Assembly: GCA_008933995.1 (NCBI GenBank)
Contig: WARS01000016.1
Coordinates: 15,497,886-15,561,885, forward strand
Length of the DNA stretch: 64,000 bases
Reading direction: 5' to 3'
Source of the DNA: Datnioides undecimradiatus
Taxonomy: Eukaryota > Chordata > Actinopteri > Lobotiformes > Datnioididae
Under the pieces are notes generated by a model. The model was given only the letters and a program-made list of their open reading frames with translations. It made no database searches and was not told the origin of the DNA. This document shows positions 36,713 through 49,193 of the stretch, in pieces (position 1 is the first letter of the stretch; the number at the start of each line of letters is the position of its first letter). The translations under genes and the position numbers were made by a program.

Positions 36713-37115
36713 ACTATACACGTCTACCTTAGTACTTCTCAAAGACAAATATTACATTTTTCCTCCAGTTCATTTGTCTGGCAGCTTTAGTTACTAGTTA
36801 CTTTTCAGATTACAATTTTTCAAACTTTTTCTATATGGTGAAAACCATATATCACCACATTTAATGATGTTTATTTGATTCTTTTTCTCATTAATTAAAG
36901 GATTAATAAAGAAAACTACTAAAAACACTACTTCTTGGGGTGTGGGGTTATATAACTAAATAGAGAGAGAAGTGAGGAGTCAGTACTTTCACTTTTAATG
37001 AGTACTTTCACTTTTAATGAGATGTTAAAGTGCTTTGAAGATAGAAAGAGTATTTTAGCATTATTAGTATTTTCACTTAAGTAAAAGATATGAGAGAAGT
37101 ATCTTCCATTACTGT
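36713..37115. mobile_element. Degraded hAT-type non-autonomous element
   Basis: The right edge TTTTCACTTAAGTAAAAGAT...CTTCCATTACTG matches the fish repeat whose end, read inward, is CAGTGGTGGAAGAAGTACTC. Internally, GGCAGCTTTAGTTACTAGTT (36,780-36,799) and AGTATTTT (near 37,050) follow in the order of that family. I recall it as a short hAT-superfamily derivative, very common in percomorph genomes. The left terminal part is missing or too diverged, and a 19-bp unit is duplicated at 36,984-37,021. No coding capacity. Confidence 0.72.
36984..37021. repeat. 19-bp exact tandem duplication
   Basis: TACTTTCACTTTTAATGAG is present twice head to tail inside the degraded hAT-type element. Exact identity, unlike the diverged host element, indicates a recent local duplication. 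Confidence 0.9.
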
Positions 37116-38170
37116 TAAAATTACATTTTAAATATACAGTTTTATCGACTGTATTCTGTGTATAGGTTTAGAATAGTATACACACAGCACTTTTAAGACT
37201 CAAAGCAATCACTACCTCACTGACTTGTCGGCAACTATCTTTACTGAGTCACTGCTGATGATGTTAACTAAGAGCACAAGGCAAATGTAGCTGCAGTCTT
37301 GATCTCTGGTCAAGGTGCTGTAAGTGAATGAATAATTGCTCTAGGTTGGAACTAAAATGTGTGCACTGCCTTGGGTCTCTCTTGTGTAAGCTAATACAAT
37401 ATATAGTAGAACTGAATAACATAGTCAAGTGTACTTCAGTGTCAGTTACACTCTTGAGCCTTATCATACACCTGTGTGTGTGTGTAAGTTATTCCTTTAA
37501 AACAACTTGTAAGGCTATTTTGCACAAAGTGAAATGATTTATCAATCCTTAAGTCCTTGCTCTCATAGCAAGGATGAAATGCCTGCATATATGTGATCAG
37601 GTTTGTCGTAGTGATGAACCCACAGAAAATGATCAACTGTCCCTCCAGTTTGTCTTGACTCTATAAAATGTTTCCAGATTTTTCAGCCATATTCTTATGA
37701 TTTTACAGGCCACAACATCATTGTTTTGGTCAGCCTCATTCTTTTCACTGATTTCACACTGAACTAGCAGGCAGCTGTTGTTTTTTTTTTTAAGTATAAC
37801 GAGTCAAATGACTAACAGTGAAGCATGTAGCAGCTAAAGTAAAGACCGAGGCAAAGCTAAAAGGAAGATACCTAAATCAGAAGATGTTTGCAAGTGTCAA
37901 CAACATTCATCCTGCTGAAAATGTTTATTGCTGACACTGACAAATTAAAAGCGTGCCTTGGAGGACCCTTGACTTTGATGTGTTATCCACTTTCACCTGT
38001 GGGGAAACCACACACACTCTGACTCACAAACTGATTCACAAAGAGCTGTTTGTGTTGAAGAAACACCATGAGTGTGTGCTTAATCTCAGGCAAAAGGATA
38101 TTACTGTAAACTGAGATGACACCTATCATCTGGCCGGAGGCAATTACATCTTAATAAAAGTATTCATATG

Positions 38171-38173
<3 letters not shown>
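37116..38173. other. Non-coding DNA
   Basis: No gene, RNA or transposon supported; one T10 run near 37,781. Confidence 0.5.
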
Positions 38174-38221
<48 letters not shown>

Positions 38222-38234
38222 ATGTGTGTGTGTA
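38174..38234. repeat. (GT)n microsatellite
   Basis: Uninterrupted GT run of 47 bases, then CA and a shorter GT run. Confidence 0.95.
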
Positions 38235-38479
38235 TGATTGCTCTGATGTTGTCATGCGTGATTACGGTGGTTAGCAAATTACAGGATAAGATCAAGATTA
38301 CTATTTCACACACAGCTGTTTAGGAAAAAGACAGGAACACCCACAAACACACACTTATACAAACACAGACCCAGTGGAGGGGTTTGAGGATGCATGCACG
38401 ATATATCAATGCAAATGCCAATGTCCATCTCCTAATGTCCCCATGAATATGAGGAAGTGGGTTGAAACCATCTATTCAC

Positions 38480-38610
38480 AGTGTATAAATCAGAGCCTAA
38501 CGAGCCCTAACGAGTCTTAATGATCCTATAAGCCCTTGATTAGAACTTGATTATCAGGACGGCAGGCAAAAGCAAATGACTGTTTACCACTGGCCTTTGG
38601 CTGTTTGAGT
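38480..38610. promoter_or_regulatory. Candidate enhancer with phased sites
   Basis: CCTAACGAG occurs at 38,496 and 38,506 and a degenerate TCTTAATGA follows at 38,516, a 10-base period. TTGATTA then occurs at 38,536 and 38,547, 11 bases apart. GATTA is the core recognised by Otx/Pitx-type homeodomains. The stretch is repeat-poor and resembles conserved non-coding DNA. Regulatory function is inferred. Confidence 0.33.
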
Positions 38611-38861
38611 GAAGAAGAGGTATAAAAAGGACAAGAATGTGTGTGTATATATGTGCATGTATGTGTAAAGAAGAGAGTCAATGTGTGTTGTTTGCTTGTG
38701 TCTCCGACTTTGTGTGTGTGTGAGTGTATGTGTGTCTACTTCCGTGTGAGCCTTCAGGGATGAGGTGCAGACTTTGGGTGAAAATGTGTTTCCAATCCAC
38801 CAGGCTTTGAGCAGGAAACAAAAGGGGAATTGCAGTCACCCGTGAAAGAAAACAGGCACTT

Positions 38862-38874
38862 CCCCCCCTCTCTC

Positions 38875-38909
<35 letters not shown>
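38862..38909. repeat. (CT)n microsatellite
   Basis: C7 followed by CT units interrupted by two TTT triplets, ending in a pure run of about 24 bases. Confidence 0.95.
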
Positions 38910-39512
38910 GTTTCTCCACCTTGCTGCTATTTGCTAAAGACAGTGATCCATTGCCTTGTCTGAGATTAGGGTGCACAGGTTCAGTAAATGTTAATGGCAC
39001 TCCCACTTAAAGCAAATTCACACAAATATTTTTTAATATCTTATTTTATTATTATCCTGTTGATTTACTGACACTTCTATGCCAGCTATACTGCTATTCT
39101 CAGTTAAGGAATTAACATGACTTTGGTGCTTCACTGACACCAAAGAGTCAGAAAACTGTGGTTTGACATACATTTCTAGTTGAAATTGAGCATTTCAGGG
39201 TTTTATGTCTAATCCAAATTAAACATTGTTCATTTACACAGTATAATGAATTTTTAGACAGGCTCCTGAACAACAAGACTGAGACATCATTACAAACAGC
39301 TCTACATACTTTGAGCTAAATACTAACATCAGCAGACTAGCACGCTCATGACAATTCTTAATATGTGGATGTTTAGCAGGTGACATTTACTGTATTAACC
39401 ATGTTAAATTAGCATGCCAACATCAGCCATAAACACAACCTGGGCCATAGCTAATGTCACTTATGTAGCAACAACAGCTAAATATACTATTGTTTATTAC
39501 ATCCATTGTGCT
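38910..39512. other. Non-coding AT-rich DNA
   Basis: Nothing supported beyond background sequence. Confidence 0.5.
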
Positions 39513-39620
39513 TTAGATAGATAGATACTTTATTAATCCCAAAGGAAATTCAGACGGGAAGGGGTTCTGTCAACACAAATGAATAGAAAAGTGCTTACAC
39601 TAACTAAAAACACCAAATCC
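39513..39620 (-). mobile_element. LINE 3' tail fragment, second copy
   Basis: Three GATA-type units are followed by TACTTTATTAATCCCAAAGG and AAATTCAG, the undegraded form of the tail seen near 34,217. Read on the minus strand this is the 3' terminus of a LINE, with its short (ATCT)n end. The sequence to the right may belong to the same insertion, but I cannot recognise a reverse transcriptase in it, so the copy is truncated. Confidence 0.68.
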
Positions 39621-40061
39621 TTTATGGCCATGTAACTTTGTGCTTTAAAGTACAATAAAGGATTGGAAATATGGATACTGCTGTCTTAAGTGTATCAGAG
39701 CAGATTACCATGATAAAGCTCTGTGGGCTAAAGGTGAAGAAGTCTCTGCTAACATAGAGCTCAAACCTGTGCCTCAACAGACAATGAAACTGAGGCAGGA
39801 TCTGGAAAGATGTGATCTGAAGCACATTGTTAGAAGCTTTCAGTAAGGTGCAGCAATTAATATGTAGGACAAAGCGAATTCATCAAAGGAACTTTTGTCA
39901 CCTGCTTCTAACAGTGAGAGTAAGCACAAACATTGATAACATTCTTATGACACCATAGACTCGGTATTGCTTGTACATTTTGTGGCCTACTCCGTTGTTA
40001 TGGTTGCTCCCTTCTTCAGCACTGGCAAACCAATCTTAGCTGGTAAAATGTATGACTACCA
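39621..40061. other. Non-coding DNA, possibly old LINE body
   Basis: Lies just upstream of the LINE tail in that element's sense. A 67-codon open frame on the minus strand (39,622-39,825) shows no recognisable motif, so LINE origin is only a possibility. Confidence 0.3.
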
Positions 40062-40103
40062 GTGTGCTAGCGCGAAGTGTGCTAGCGCGAAGTGTGCTAG
40101 CGA
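40062..40103. repeat. 15-bp CpG-rich minisatellite
   Basis: GTGTGCTAGCGCGAA is present twice exactly (40,062-40,076 and 40,077-40,091) plus a 12-base third partial copy. Each full unit carries two CpGs in an AT-rich, CpG-poor region. Read on + it would encode repeated Cys-Ala-Ser-Ala-Lys, but the surrounding frame does not look genuine. Confidence 0.9.
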
Positions 40104-43100
40104 TTTATCTGATGGTGATAAGTTTACAGTATTGCCTGAACTCACCTGGCATGAGACAGACACTCAATCATATGTGTTTGTCCCACACTACAGCTGTGGT
40201 TCAGTTGTGTTCAGTGCATAACTATTGTAGCTTACTCAGCCTAACAATTTACTTAAAAAGATCTTTTCAATACACAAATTACAATACAAGAATTTCAGAG
40301 TACAGGCAAATCCTTGATTTGTATCACACAAAGGCGTACCAACACATACTCAAACCTTCAGGTTTTGTGCTGCTATCTCTCTCCTTTCACTGGGACACTG
40401 TCAGATACCCAAAGCTGATGCAGGTGCTTGTGCACCTAACCAGCTGGCAATGGTTTCCTCCAATGAGGAAAAAAATCACAGTGGTTCACATATTTATAAA
40501 AAGGTTTACAGCTTCACTGTGGTCCTTAAGCTAGTTTTCAGAGCATTAAATCCTGAAACGACCCACTGTTTCCTCTGCTGGATTGTAATAGGCTTAATAA
40601 ATTCAGAGCACAACTTTGTTTTCTGCAATTAAATATTATGCTGTCCATGGATTTTCTGCAATTATCAACAGCTCTTGAACAACCTGAGTTAAATGACTGT
40701 GTCAACAAGATATTTGTGTTGTGGAGCACACCGAGTGTCTATCCAATGAAGTCCGTCTGTAAAATTAATCCCATTATCACTAATGTTATTTGTAGCAATA
40801 TACAGCTCATCATTTCTCTATTGAGTGGAAGCTCTTACCTTGCAGTTTCCAAATATCTTTTTGTTTTGTTTTAATTAAACCTATAGTATAATATATTGGC
40901 ATACACTCAGACATATTTGACTGTAAAGATCGGTGGCCAGTGCACCAGTTAATGGGCAAATGTTCTTTTGAACCACATAGTTCAAATAATAAGGACAATT
41001 ATATTGTTGAAATGTCGAATTCTCCTTTAATGTGTTTTTGGCATGCATGGATGGCATTGGAAGGCAAATGATCAACGTATTTCCATTTGCTGGGTGTACA
41101 AGCTTTGTGCCTCCAGCAGTGGCAAATGTTTGCTGCTCTGTGGTTTACCTGTAGCATCTGGCTAACACACTGGAAACCATCCACTGTGTTGACGAGGTGA
41201 GACCCCGCCAACAAAACAGACGTCAGAAACATGTCAAATAAAAGCAAGATGCTTTGATGTCTTGCAGACGCACCGTGGCTACGTAAGCTACATTAAATTC
41301 AAATCAAATCTGTGTCCTGCTACTGTATTGGGACAGTGTGACAGGGAAGGGTCTGCAGGGAGAAGCAAATGCATTTCTGATAATCTTGTGGGGGAAGAAT
41401 TGACAGCTAGCAATTCTCCTGTGGTGAGTATGTGCTATACATGCTTGTCTGTTAATGTACAACAAAGACAGGATGAGAGTAAGAAGCAAGAAAGACAGAG
41501 ACAGGAAGAAATACATACAACACTTGGAATTCCTGTTTTACACAAACATATGTTAAAGCTGAAGAGCTGTCTTACTTTGGGCCAATAACTCCTGCAGAAA
41601 TACATTCACACCAATTGTGCTCTTTTTGTTTTGTTAAACATCTAGCTTGTGCCCCAAGAGAGAATAATAAGGCTTCATGGTTTCCAGGAAGTGTTTCTCA
41701 GGGGTCCTGGCAATTTTTTCATCACTCATTTTTAAATAACCTTTCATGTTACAACTAGAGTGAGGCATTAACCTTTTGATCTTCTCACAACCGTGTCCTT
41801 TAAATCTCAGTCAACACTCCAACTCGCTGCTGGACTAAAAAAAAAAAAAAGTGATTTTCACATCTGGCGTTGTTCACAGTTTCCACCTCTGTTGAAAATG
41901 TCTGTATTCCTGTGGTGTTAGCGGGGGGTGTTAAAGGATAATATATGGGTCTGGTTGTCCATCTGACCATTGGATCCTGTGGTGGATATTCTAGTTGCAT
42001 CAGCATATCAATTTGAAGAGCTTTTCTCTGTCTGAAAAAACTATTGGCTCTACCTCAATAAAATTGTTGATACTCAAATTCTTCTTAGGATCATAATCAC
42101 CATAATAGTTTTGATGACATCTAACCTTTCCCTTAGTAAGGAAATAATGTGACCATATTGTTTTTTTAAATGTTATTTTGTTACATGCCACACTAGAAGA
42201 ATCTGAATTACAAACAAACAAACAGTCAGGAAGGCTTTTTTTCATTTGGAAACTTATTGCATGCAGAAGAAATATTCATTACACCAGGATCAATCTACGA
42301 ATTCATGTTTATCCCATCTACTTCTTCAGCTAAACAAAAAAGAAACTTCATCTAGTTGAGAGCGAGAAGCCTTAATCCCTCTCTTATTGTTCTTTGCAGA
42401 AAAGAACCACACTGACTATTGCTTGCTGTATCTGTATTCCCTGCAAGGCTGGGTGAGTTGTGTAGTTTGCGATGCCCTTCAGTGCAGCACTGTTAAATAA
42501 AGCCGATATTTGCATACCTGTAGACCACCTGTTCACATACACAAGTCCGTCCATTCTCTTCTGACCCCAGCTGACACATAGAAGGACTGCCTCTGTGCAG
42601 ATATGATCTGGTTATTCTAATAAAGCCCAACACATTGCAGAGTGGTCATTTCTGAAATGGTGAAATGGTTGTGTCTGCCACTACTGATCCAAAAATGAAC
42701 AAACCTAATGAATGTTTACCAAGGCTGACACACCTTTTTTTCTAAGGATGCAGAGAGAGGGAATGAGGGTGGCAGAGCAGTAGTGACAAGTAGAAAAGAG
42801 GAAGACAGACAGAGATGTAGACAGATTAATGGCCCACAAAAGACCCAATGCAAAACGCTGTCAACATGTGGAAGCCAAACACCTGTGACTGACTGTGTCT
42901 GACATCGTTTGACAGCCCAACTGGGAAAATCATGACAGTCACAACACAAATGAGTGATCAGCTACTCCACAGAGATGGAAGACTAATTCATGTGTGCGCA
43001 GAAACACTACACATAGCCATGACATGGCAAGGCTATAATTGGTAATGATGCTTCAGTAATGAGACTATAACAATACTAATGCTGCTTCGCCTCCCATAAA

Positions 43101-43251
43101 CACACACACAGTGACGAAAACATTAAAATGACATGATGCTCTCGCTAACAGAGCTGGCAGCAATTGTTCTACAGTTAAGTTGCCGTAGCAGTTATTGAAG
43201 GTTCATGCAGTGTTTGCGTATGTGTGAATGTGATCGTCTGCATGTCTGTCT
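40104..43251. other. Non-coding DNA
   Basis: No gene, RNA or transposon supported. Homopolymer A14 near 41,837-41,850. Confidence 0.45.
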
Positions 43252-43291
43252 TTGTGTGTGTGGCTGTGTGTGTGTGTGTGGCTGTGTGTGT
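43252..43291. repeat. GT-rich array with GGC interruptions
   Basis: GT runs broken by two TGGC steps, giving a 12- to 18-base higher-order unit. Confidence 0.85.
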
Positions 43292-43684
43292 TACAATCAA
43301 TTCCTCCCAGCTTCAGAAAAACCGAGTGGAAAAGTTGCCGACAGAAAGAAAAACAAGATGTATAAAAGTTATTATGCTTCAATTGGCCGTTCCTTCTCCT
43401 CCATCCCTCCACTTCCTCCTTTTATCTTTTGTTTTTAGCAGTTAGATTATTCTCTCCATCTCCTCCCCCTCCATCTTCCCACATCAGAAAATAAATGAGA
43501 GAAAACAAGCACATTTAGTGGTTATTGTCTTTCTCACTCTCCAGTTCTAGCAATTCTACGGGCTAGTGGCAAGATACACGCACACACACACACACAAAGA
43601 TACTCCGTCACACTTTAGCACATACATTTTCACTTATACACAGCCCTTCATACACATCCACACACACGCTCACACACATTCTGC
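43292..43684. other. Non-coding CA-rich DNA
   Basis: Pyrimidine-rich patch (43,390-43,490) and short CA runs near 43,580-43,680. Confidence 0.5.
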
Positions 43685-43840
43685 AACTTGGATGGTGCTA
43701 TAAACACATTGATAAAACCATTTCTATAATAAGCCGTGTTTGTCAAAATGTCATCCCTTGGCCCCGCAGCCATTATCACTGCTTCAACATTTATAGTGGC
43801 TCTTTAAATAAACGGCCCAGGCCTTCATGGCCTACAGTGA
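43685..43840. promoter_or_regulatory. Candidate conserved non-coding element
   Basis: A repeat-free island of mixed composition between CA-rich flanks, including CCTTGGCCCCGCAGCC, TTTATAGTGGCTC and AAATAAACGGCCC. It retains CpG and has no coding frame with splice sites. Conservation is inferred from texture. Confidence 0.3.
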
Positions 43841-44273
43841 TACCCATCTCAGCGCCCACATATACACACAGAAACGCACACACATTCTCTCCTCCCACTA
43901 AATCTCTGACCATTACAGTGCAGACTTAATGGGAATATCCTCTTAGATGTGACTGTGGCTTGTGTCATCTCTTTTTGTTTTGATTTTGACTATCACCTAA
44001 TTTCTCATAACATGCAACATGAAAAACTCAAAAAAAAAAAAACCAAACAGTAGAGGTGTGCAGGATGAAAGGTTATCATTTTTTATTTTATTTTTTTATT
44101 TTTATCTTGGCATGTCATGGCAACATCAGTGCAATAATCAATATCAGCCCATTGTTTTGACATTACAACCTGAATATATTTACTGTTTAGGTTTCACAAA
44201 GCATCTTGAAGGATATTGAATATTGTAGCTGCAGTCATCAAATGGCCCAACACACAACTCTGATGGCCAGAGA
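43841..44273. other. Non-coding DNA left of the transposon
   Basis: CA-rich and A/T-rich sequence including an A13 run at about 44,029-44,042. Nothing else supported. Confidence 0.5.
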
Positions 44274-44275
44274 TA

Positions 44276-44487
44276 CAGACGTGGACAAAATTGTTGGTAC
44301 CCCTCAGTTAAAGAAAGAAAGTCCACAATGCTCACTGAAATGACTTGAAACGTTCAAAAGTAACAATAAATCAAAATTTCTTGAAAATTAAATAATCAAA
44401 ATCAGCCATTACTTTTGAGTTGTTGATTAACATAATTATTTAAAAAAACAAACTAATGAAATAGGGCTGGACAAAAATGATGGTACC
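44276..44487 (+). repeat. Left terminal inverted repeat (212 bp)
   Basis: Reads CAGACGTGGACAAAATTG at its outer end and finishes in GATGGTACC. It holds an outer transposase-binding-type repeat GGACAAAATTGTTGGTACC (44,283-44,301) and an inner one GGACAAAAATGATGGTACC (44,469-44,487), which differ at 2 of 19 bases and start 186 bases apart. This is the IR/DR arrangement. Confidence 0.97.
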
Positions 44488-44489
44488 TC

Positions 44490-45690
<1,201 letters not shown>

Positions 45691-45696
45691 GTTATG

Positions 45697-45908
45697 GGTA
45701 CCATCATTTTTGTCCAGCCCTATTTCATTAGTTTGTTTTTTTAAATAATTATGTTAATCAACAACTCAAAAGTAATGGCTGATTTTGATTATTTAATTTT
45801 CAAGAAATTTTGATTTATTGTTACTTTTGAACGTTTCAAGTCATTTCAGTGAGCATTGTGGACTTTCTTTCTTTAACTGAGGGGTACCAACAATTTTGTC
45901 CACGTCTG
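45697..45908 (-). repeat. Right terminal inverted repeat (212 bp)
   Basis: Exact reverse complement of the left repeat in my reading, with the inner binding-type repeat at 45,697-45,715 and the outer at 45,883-45,901. It begins only 6 bases after the transposase stop codon. Confidence 0.97.
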
Positions 45909-45910
45909 TA

Positions 45911-48309
45911 TGTTCTAGTCCTCTTGCAGGTTTTGTTTGGACTCTTGCTGTATTCTGTATGAGAGAGGCCCATAGATAAAGACTAAAATGCATGACCTCT
46001 GTGGGTGAACAGTCAAACATTCAAAGCAATTTGTGATTGCATTGTGAGCTGGTACCTGTTCAGAAACAGGTTGCTGTTGGAGGAACAGTTGAATTATTGC
46101 AATCTCTTGGTGTTTAGTTTAGGAATCATGAAGCCTGAAGGCTAAAGTGGCCATGCTTAGTAACCTGGCAACAGCCTGATAATGAAGAGCTGTCAAGACA
46201 TACAGTGATTATGAAGACCAATAATTTCTTGCATCCATCCCTACACACCACTATCCACCCACACACTTACTGTATTATCTCAGGCATATACTGACACACA
46301 AGACACGCATATCCTAATTGATTGTAACTTGCCTCTACAATAATTCAAAGATGTATAGTCTCATTTGCCAAGGTTAAACCAATAACTTGTCCAAATTTTG
46401 AAATGACAGTTTACAGATATTGAATTTTTGTAAAGGTTTGAACTGTATATTCATACAGTATGCTCACAGAGAAAACAGATTTCTTCCTGTTTTTCATATG
46501 AGGGAATGGGGGTGTTTGAGAAGAACAATAACAACCAGATCTGGTAGGGAAACATTTATCTTGTTTGAAGTCATTGTTCTTCATTCCAAAACCAAGGCAG
46601 CAGGTAACAGTAATGGATAGTGGTCCACCTTTCTTAAAAATGACCTGCTGCAATATTCTTAGTTTTATTGTTAAATAAATTGTATCAAGTGCCAGCAACC
46701 ACACGTTGCATTTCCTGTAAAGTGCTCAGTTTATTACCTTTGTTGTTACAGACATTCACAGTACTCATTCATGCTCTCAGGCTTCAGTGATTGTAGGGGT
46801 GAATATGTGAGTGTGCTTGCAGTATTAATGTATATAAACACGTTTTCTTGTACTATATATATTGTATGTGTGTGGTGTGTTCCTGTCCTTGTATTTCTTT
46901 GTTGGCCCTACTTTATAACTTTATTAGGGATTATTGGTACCTTCCAGTCAAAATGAGATCTTTTCAGAGGCTTGCCCCCAGGTCAAACTTGACGGGATCC
47001 TCAGAATATTAACAAAGAGAGACCACAATGAGAGGTCAAGGGGCTGGACAAGGGGTGAGCAAGACCAAACGAAAGAAAAAGTGAGAGTTTGAAAATGTTT
47101 GAGAAAACGAGTAGAAAGAAGAATAAGTTAGAGGAAAAAAAACACTGACACTTAAAAAATGAGAGGTCTATTATTGCCACAGCTCAGAGGTGGTGGGAGT
47201 GCAGGGTCAGCTATGGCATCATATTGAGCTCAGTGGAAAAATCATCATCATAACTCTCTAAATCATGACTGTGGACCAAAACCATAAGAAGGAAAAATGT
47301 TTTCGCCTTGAATGGAATCTTGATCTTGAATGTCCTGTGGAGGCAATGTGAGTGTGAACCTCCACAACTGAGACTTGTACAAGCGAGTGATTTTTCTTTA
47401 GACCATGTCATTTGAATACCAAATGAAACACTAATTTTGTCGATATGAGTCATGTTTCTTAACCAGTTCTGAGCATTGACATCACAAGGAAATGTACTTT
47501 AAAACCAATTTGGAACGAGCCTCAAATAAAGAGCAAATGTCAAATTATTTCCATTTATTTAGACCTTTGTGGTTAATTTCGGGAACACTGAAGGTGCTGT
47601 GGAAAGAGTGGGTCATTTTCTCAAACTTAAAAAGGGCCATAAGATGAGATCAGAGAAGACACATTGACAGGCAAAATGTTTCTCCTAGGTGACATATTAA
47701 AAGTTGGTCACTTGTAAATACAAGCAAACACTAAAAGAATATTTTGCAACCAGGCCAGTTCATTTTTGCTCAGGCTCAGTGTAGCCTCAGATGAGTGTCA
47801 CTGGTGTAGATTCTACTGCACTTTCTTTAATGCACAGTAAGAGAAGGTGTCATAACTACAGTTTGTATAAAAGCTCCCAGTCTCAGCCCCAAATTAACAG
47901 CGTTATCCTGGGTGCACCAGAGAGAATACCTGCTAAACCTGATTATACCAGAAAATCCTATTACTCATTCAAATGCCAGGCAGTGTAGCGAGCTTTAGGC
48001 TTCCAAAGAGCACTTAAAAGATTTATCACATCTTATGAACTTCTTTTTGAGGCCAGAGATGCACTTAAAAATGAAATATACTAATTTAGGAAAACTAAAA
48101 GAGACACTGTACCAATAAGTGGGCAGTTTTGGGAAAACACTTTGACCATGCAATAAACACCTCATACTTACCTCATGGAAAACCTTCACTGTTTATATAC
48201 TGTATAATCATGGCCATGTTAGAACACGGTGGTGTTATCTGTGGTTGAAAGTACTGCAGTCTGCAGGCCAGATGTTACTGAATGCCAAATGTACAGGTTT
48301 CAGTGTGTC

Positions 48310-48310
<1 letters not shown>
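45911..48310. other. Non-coding DNA
   Basis: No gene, RNA or transposon supported. The sequence right of the transposon continues the same AT-rich texture as the left flank. Confidence 0.5.

Positions 48311-48359
<49 letters not shown>
48311..48359. repeat. (GATA)12 microsatellite
   Basis: Uninterrupted tetranucleotide array of 49 bases. Unlike the arrays at 34,134 and 39,513, it has no LINE-like ACTTTATT block next to it. Confidence 0.95.
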
Positions 48360-48966
48360 TGCATCACTTGGTCTCTCTGTGTTATTCAACAGAGAATAAC
48401 TTGACAGGTTTTAGTAAACACTTTTAAAACAGGGCCATGTGCTGCCACTGGGTAATTGTTCACCAATGCATGAAGTGAATTATTAGGTATAAAGAAAAAG
48501 TCTGCACTGTTTACAACAAGTGTCTTGTGTCTTTCTAAAAATCACACTGATGTGAAAACAACTTCTAACACTATATTTACTGAGAAGTCTTTGATTTTTA
48601 ATGATTTTTGTCTTCTGTCTTCAGTTTGAAATGGTTAACAAAACCACATAGAAGATTAAACACATAATGATATTCACAATTCACTCGTGACATCTATATA
48701 TACCCCAAATGTCTTGCTGAGATCTTAGTTTGTCTGACAAAACATCTTTGTTCATCTTTACTCTTTTTCTTCATACCTTCCCTCTGTTTTCTTGTTCTCT
48801 ATTTAAACTGCTCCCAGAGAAGTTGACAAGTGCAATAAGACATTGCATAAAGTTGTAGAAATTAGCTTAAATGCTGTGACCTTGCTTCACAGCTCATACT
48901 TGTCCCTGTACAAATAAACATTAAATAAATTCTATTGTAAAATTAATACTAAAAATGTATTTAATA
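48360..48966. other. Non-coding AT-rich DNA
   Basis: Nothing supported. Confidence 0.5.
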
Positions 48967-49191
48967 TCCTCCTGACTACCAGGAAAAAAATTTTTGTCCA
49001 ATACATTTTTTTTAACCTTTGTAAGGTACCAAAACCACAACCCTTCACATTTGGTATCATTGAAAGCCCTAAATGTCCTCTGTAGATAGCAAAAGGAGTT
49101 AATTCAGTAGTAGTGGGAGTGGGTGGGACATATTCAAGTTTAAAAATGTCCTCCACAGAGGACAAATTTGAACTACTGGTAGTCAGGAGGA
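48967..49191. mobile_element. TA-flanked MITE, 225 bp
   Basis: TCCTCCTGACTACCAG (48,967-48,982) recurs as its perfect reverse complement at 49,176-49,191, and both arms continue imperfectly to a shared TTTGTCC over about 32 bases. TA flanks both ends (48,965-48,966 and 49,192-49,193), with one further shared base pair outside it. An internal GTCCTC-CACA-GAGGAC palindrome lies at 49,148-49,163 and GTCCTCTGTAG near 49,076. No coding capacity. A TA duplication would fit Tc1/mariner or a related superfamily, but I do not recognise the family. Confidence 0.78.
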
Positions 49192-49193
49192 TA

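Noticed and set aside
40052-40534. 160-codon open frame on + covering the 15-bp minisatellite
   Set aside because: Starts within the tandem repeat and shows no domain; repeat-driven openness plus chance.
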